A stretch of 7,562 nt of DNA from Clostridia bacterium. GTDB taxonomy: Bacteria; Bacillota; Clostridia; Oscillospirales; CAG-272. This document shows, one piece after another, positions 6,183-7,562 of this stretch. The stretch covers positions 1-7,562 of the forward strand of contig CAADYN010000235.1 in assembly GCA_900753285.1 (NCBI GenBank), in the 5' to 3' direction. The notes under the pieces were generated by a model. It did not search any database and was not told the origin of the DNA. It saw only the letters and a program-made list of their open reading frames with translations. The position numbers and the translations under genes are program-made. The stretch's first letter is position 1, and each line of letters starts with the position of its first letter.

Positions 6183-7562
6183 TTGAAGAACGGTTTTAAG
6201 ATAGCCATATTCTATATCGTTCTCATCGGCATAATTCTGATAGCCACCGCGTCGTTATGGAATTCCATTCCGCAGGATAAGCTGAACTACAGCAATGTTG
6301 TGGATTATTTCGTAAACGAGCAGGTCAAGGAGTTCACTGTCGACGAGAACAATAACCTGACTATGACTTTGAGAGTTACCTTAGCCGACGGAACCGAGGG
6401 TGAGACATACGCCACATATAAGCTGCGCAGTCTCGATTTGTTCATAAAAGACCTCGGCGACCTCATTAAGGAACAGCATTCGCGAAATATCATAACGGCA
6501 TACGATTATCCCCCGCCGTACAGCATACCTTGGTGGGTGTCGCTCATTCCGTATGTTATAGTAATAATACTGCTTGTAGCTATGTGGATGTTCGTGATGA
6601 ACCAGGCGACGGGCGGAAAAGGCTCTAAGATAAACTCCGTCGGCAGAGCAAAAGCAAAACTCGTTACGGCAGACAAGGCAAAGGTTTATTTCAAGGACGT
6701 TGCCGGAGCTGACGAAGAAAAAGCGGAGCTTGAAGAAATCGTGGAATTTTTACGCAATCCCGAATACTTCACAAAGCTCGGCGCGAAAATCCCCCACGGC
6801 GTTCTTCTCGTAGGACCTCCCGGAACAGGTAAAACTCTCATAGCAAAGGCAGTTGCGGGTGAAGCGGGCGTACCGTTCTACTCCATCTCCGGTTCCGACT
6901 TTGTTGAAATGTACGTCGGCGTCGGCGCATCGAGAGTACGTGATCTGTTTGATACCGCAAGAAAGAATCCTGCCGCAATAATCTTTATTGATGAAATCGA
7001 CGCTGTAGGACGTCACAGAGGCGCGGGTCTCGGCGGAGGACATGACGAAAGAGAACAGACCCTTAACCAGATTCTCGTTGAAATGGACGGCTTCGGTTCA
7101 AGCGAGGGCGTTATCGTAATGGCGGCGACAAACCGTCCCGATATCCTCGACCCCGCGCTCCTCAGACCGGGCAGATTCGACAGGCAGATAACAATGAACG
7201 CTCCCGACGTAAAGGGAAGAGAAGAGATTTTGAAGGTTCACTCGCGCAACAAACCCTTTGAAGGCGACGTTGACCTCTCCGTAATCGCGAAAACAACTGT
7301 AGGATTCACAGGCGCGGAGCTTGCGAACCTGCTCAATGAAGCCGCTCTTCTTGCCGCACGTAAGGGTAAGCACCTCATCGGCATGACGGACCTTGAAGAA
7401 GCTATGATAAAAGTCATAGTAGGTCCCGCAAAGAAGTCGAGAGTGATAAGCGAAGCCGAAAAGAAGCTCACCGCATATCACGAAACAGGTCACGCCATAA
7501 CGACATGGGTACGCCAGCCCGATGAACCCGTTCACCAGATATCTATCATCCCGAGCGGAAGA
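6183..7562 (+). CDS. ftsH: ATP-dependent zinc metalloprotease FtsH, 5' part (runs off the window)
   Basis: Membrane-anchored hexameric AAA+ protease that degrades misassembled membrane proteins and short-lived regulators on the cytoplasmic side. From TTG 6183 the open frame gives 460 residues to the window edge; family members are about 600-700. TM helix 1 is at about 7-24, an extracytoplasmic domain at about 25-116, and TM helix 2 at about 117-138 (after PPYSIPWWVS). The AAA domain has Walker A GPPGTGKT (211-218), the pore-loop region MYVGVG (243-248), Walker B IIFIDEID (266-273) and the second region of homology ATNRPDILDP with RPGRFDR (about 315-334). The zinc motif is HETGH (433-437), with Thr where HEAGH is usual; both His and the Glu are intact. 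The third zinc ligand lies beyond the window. It follows hpt by 28 bases with no promoter seen in the gap, so it is read from the operon promoter. Confidence 0.97.
   Translation, partial: MKNGFKIAIFYIVLIGIILIATASLWNSIPQDKLNYSNVVDYFVNEQVKEFTVDENNNLTMTLRVTLADGTEGETYATYKLRSLDLFIKDLGDLIKEQHSRNIITAYDYPPPYSIPWWVSLIPYVIVIILLVAMWMFVMNQATGGKGSKINSVGRAKAKLVTADKAKVYFKDVAGADEEKAELEEIVEFLRNPEYFTKLGAKIPHGVLLVGPPGTGKTLIAKAVAGEAGVPFYSISGSDFVEMYVGVGASRVRDLFDTARKNPAAIIFIDEIDAVGRHRGAGLGGGHDEREQTLNQILVEMDGFGSSEGVIVMAATNRPDILDPALLRPGRFDRQITMNAPDVKGREEILKVHSRNKPFEGDVDLSVIAKTTVGFTGAELANLLNEAALLAARKGKHLIGMTDLEEAMIKVIVGPAKKSRVISEAEKKLTAYHETGHAITTWVRQPDEPVHQISIIPSGR

Overview
The window reads like an ordinary chromosomal stretch from a Gram-positive, low-to-mid GC anaerobic Firmicute. 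I would guess class Clostridia, in the Ruminococcus/Oscillospiraceae neighbourhood. The basis is dnaK-dnaJ-prmA and tilS-hpt-ftsH gene order, strong GGAGG ribosome binding sites, near-consensus sigma-A promoters, and heavy use of AGA and ATA codons. The taxonomic placement is inference from gene order and protein style, not a database result. Every gene is on the + strand, and coding density is high with no gene-free stretch above 300 bases.

Positions 1-2994 are the distal half of a class I heat-shock (hrcA-grpE-dnaK-dnaJ-prmA type) operon. They hold the 3' part of dnaK (complete substrate-binding domain), complete dnaJ, and complete prmA (ribosomal protein L11 methyltransferase). A strong stem-loop without a U-tract lies between dnaK and dnaJ. 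The operon closes with a good intrinsic terminator at 3002-3042. The controlling region (hrcA, CIRCE operator) is not in the window.

Positions 3043-3767 are a single-gene unit. A textbook extended -10 sigma-A promoter drives a 210-residue cytoplasmic SGNH/GDSL hydrolase, followed by a short, weaker terminator-like hairpin with a T5 run.

Positions 3768-7562 are a second operon. Two tandem extended -10 promoters that look like copies of each other lead into an unrecognised 86-residue two-helix membrane protein. This gene overlaps tilS (tRNA-Ile lysidine synthetase), followed by hpt (hypoxanthine phosphoribosyltransferase) and ftsH (membrane AAA protease, TTG start, cut by the window edge after 460 codons). 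tilS-hpt-ftsH is a conserved trio in Firmicutes.

Taken together, the window pairs the cytosolic DnaK/DnaJ folding machinery with the membrane quality-control protease FtsH, plus translation-related modification enzymes (PrmA on L11, TilS on tRNA-Ile2). I see no mobile element, CRISPR array, RNA gene or convincing new multi-gene system. The least explained items are the small membrane protein with its duplicated promoter, and the dnaK-dnaJ intergenic hairpin.
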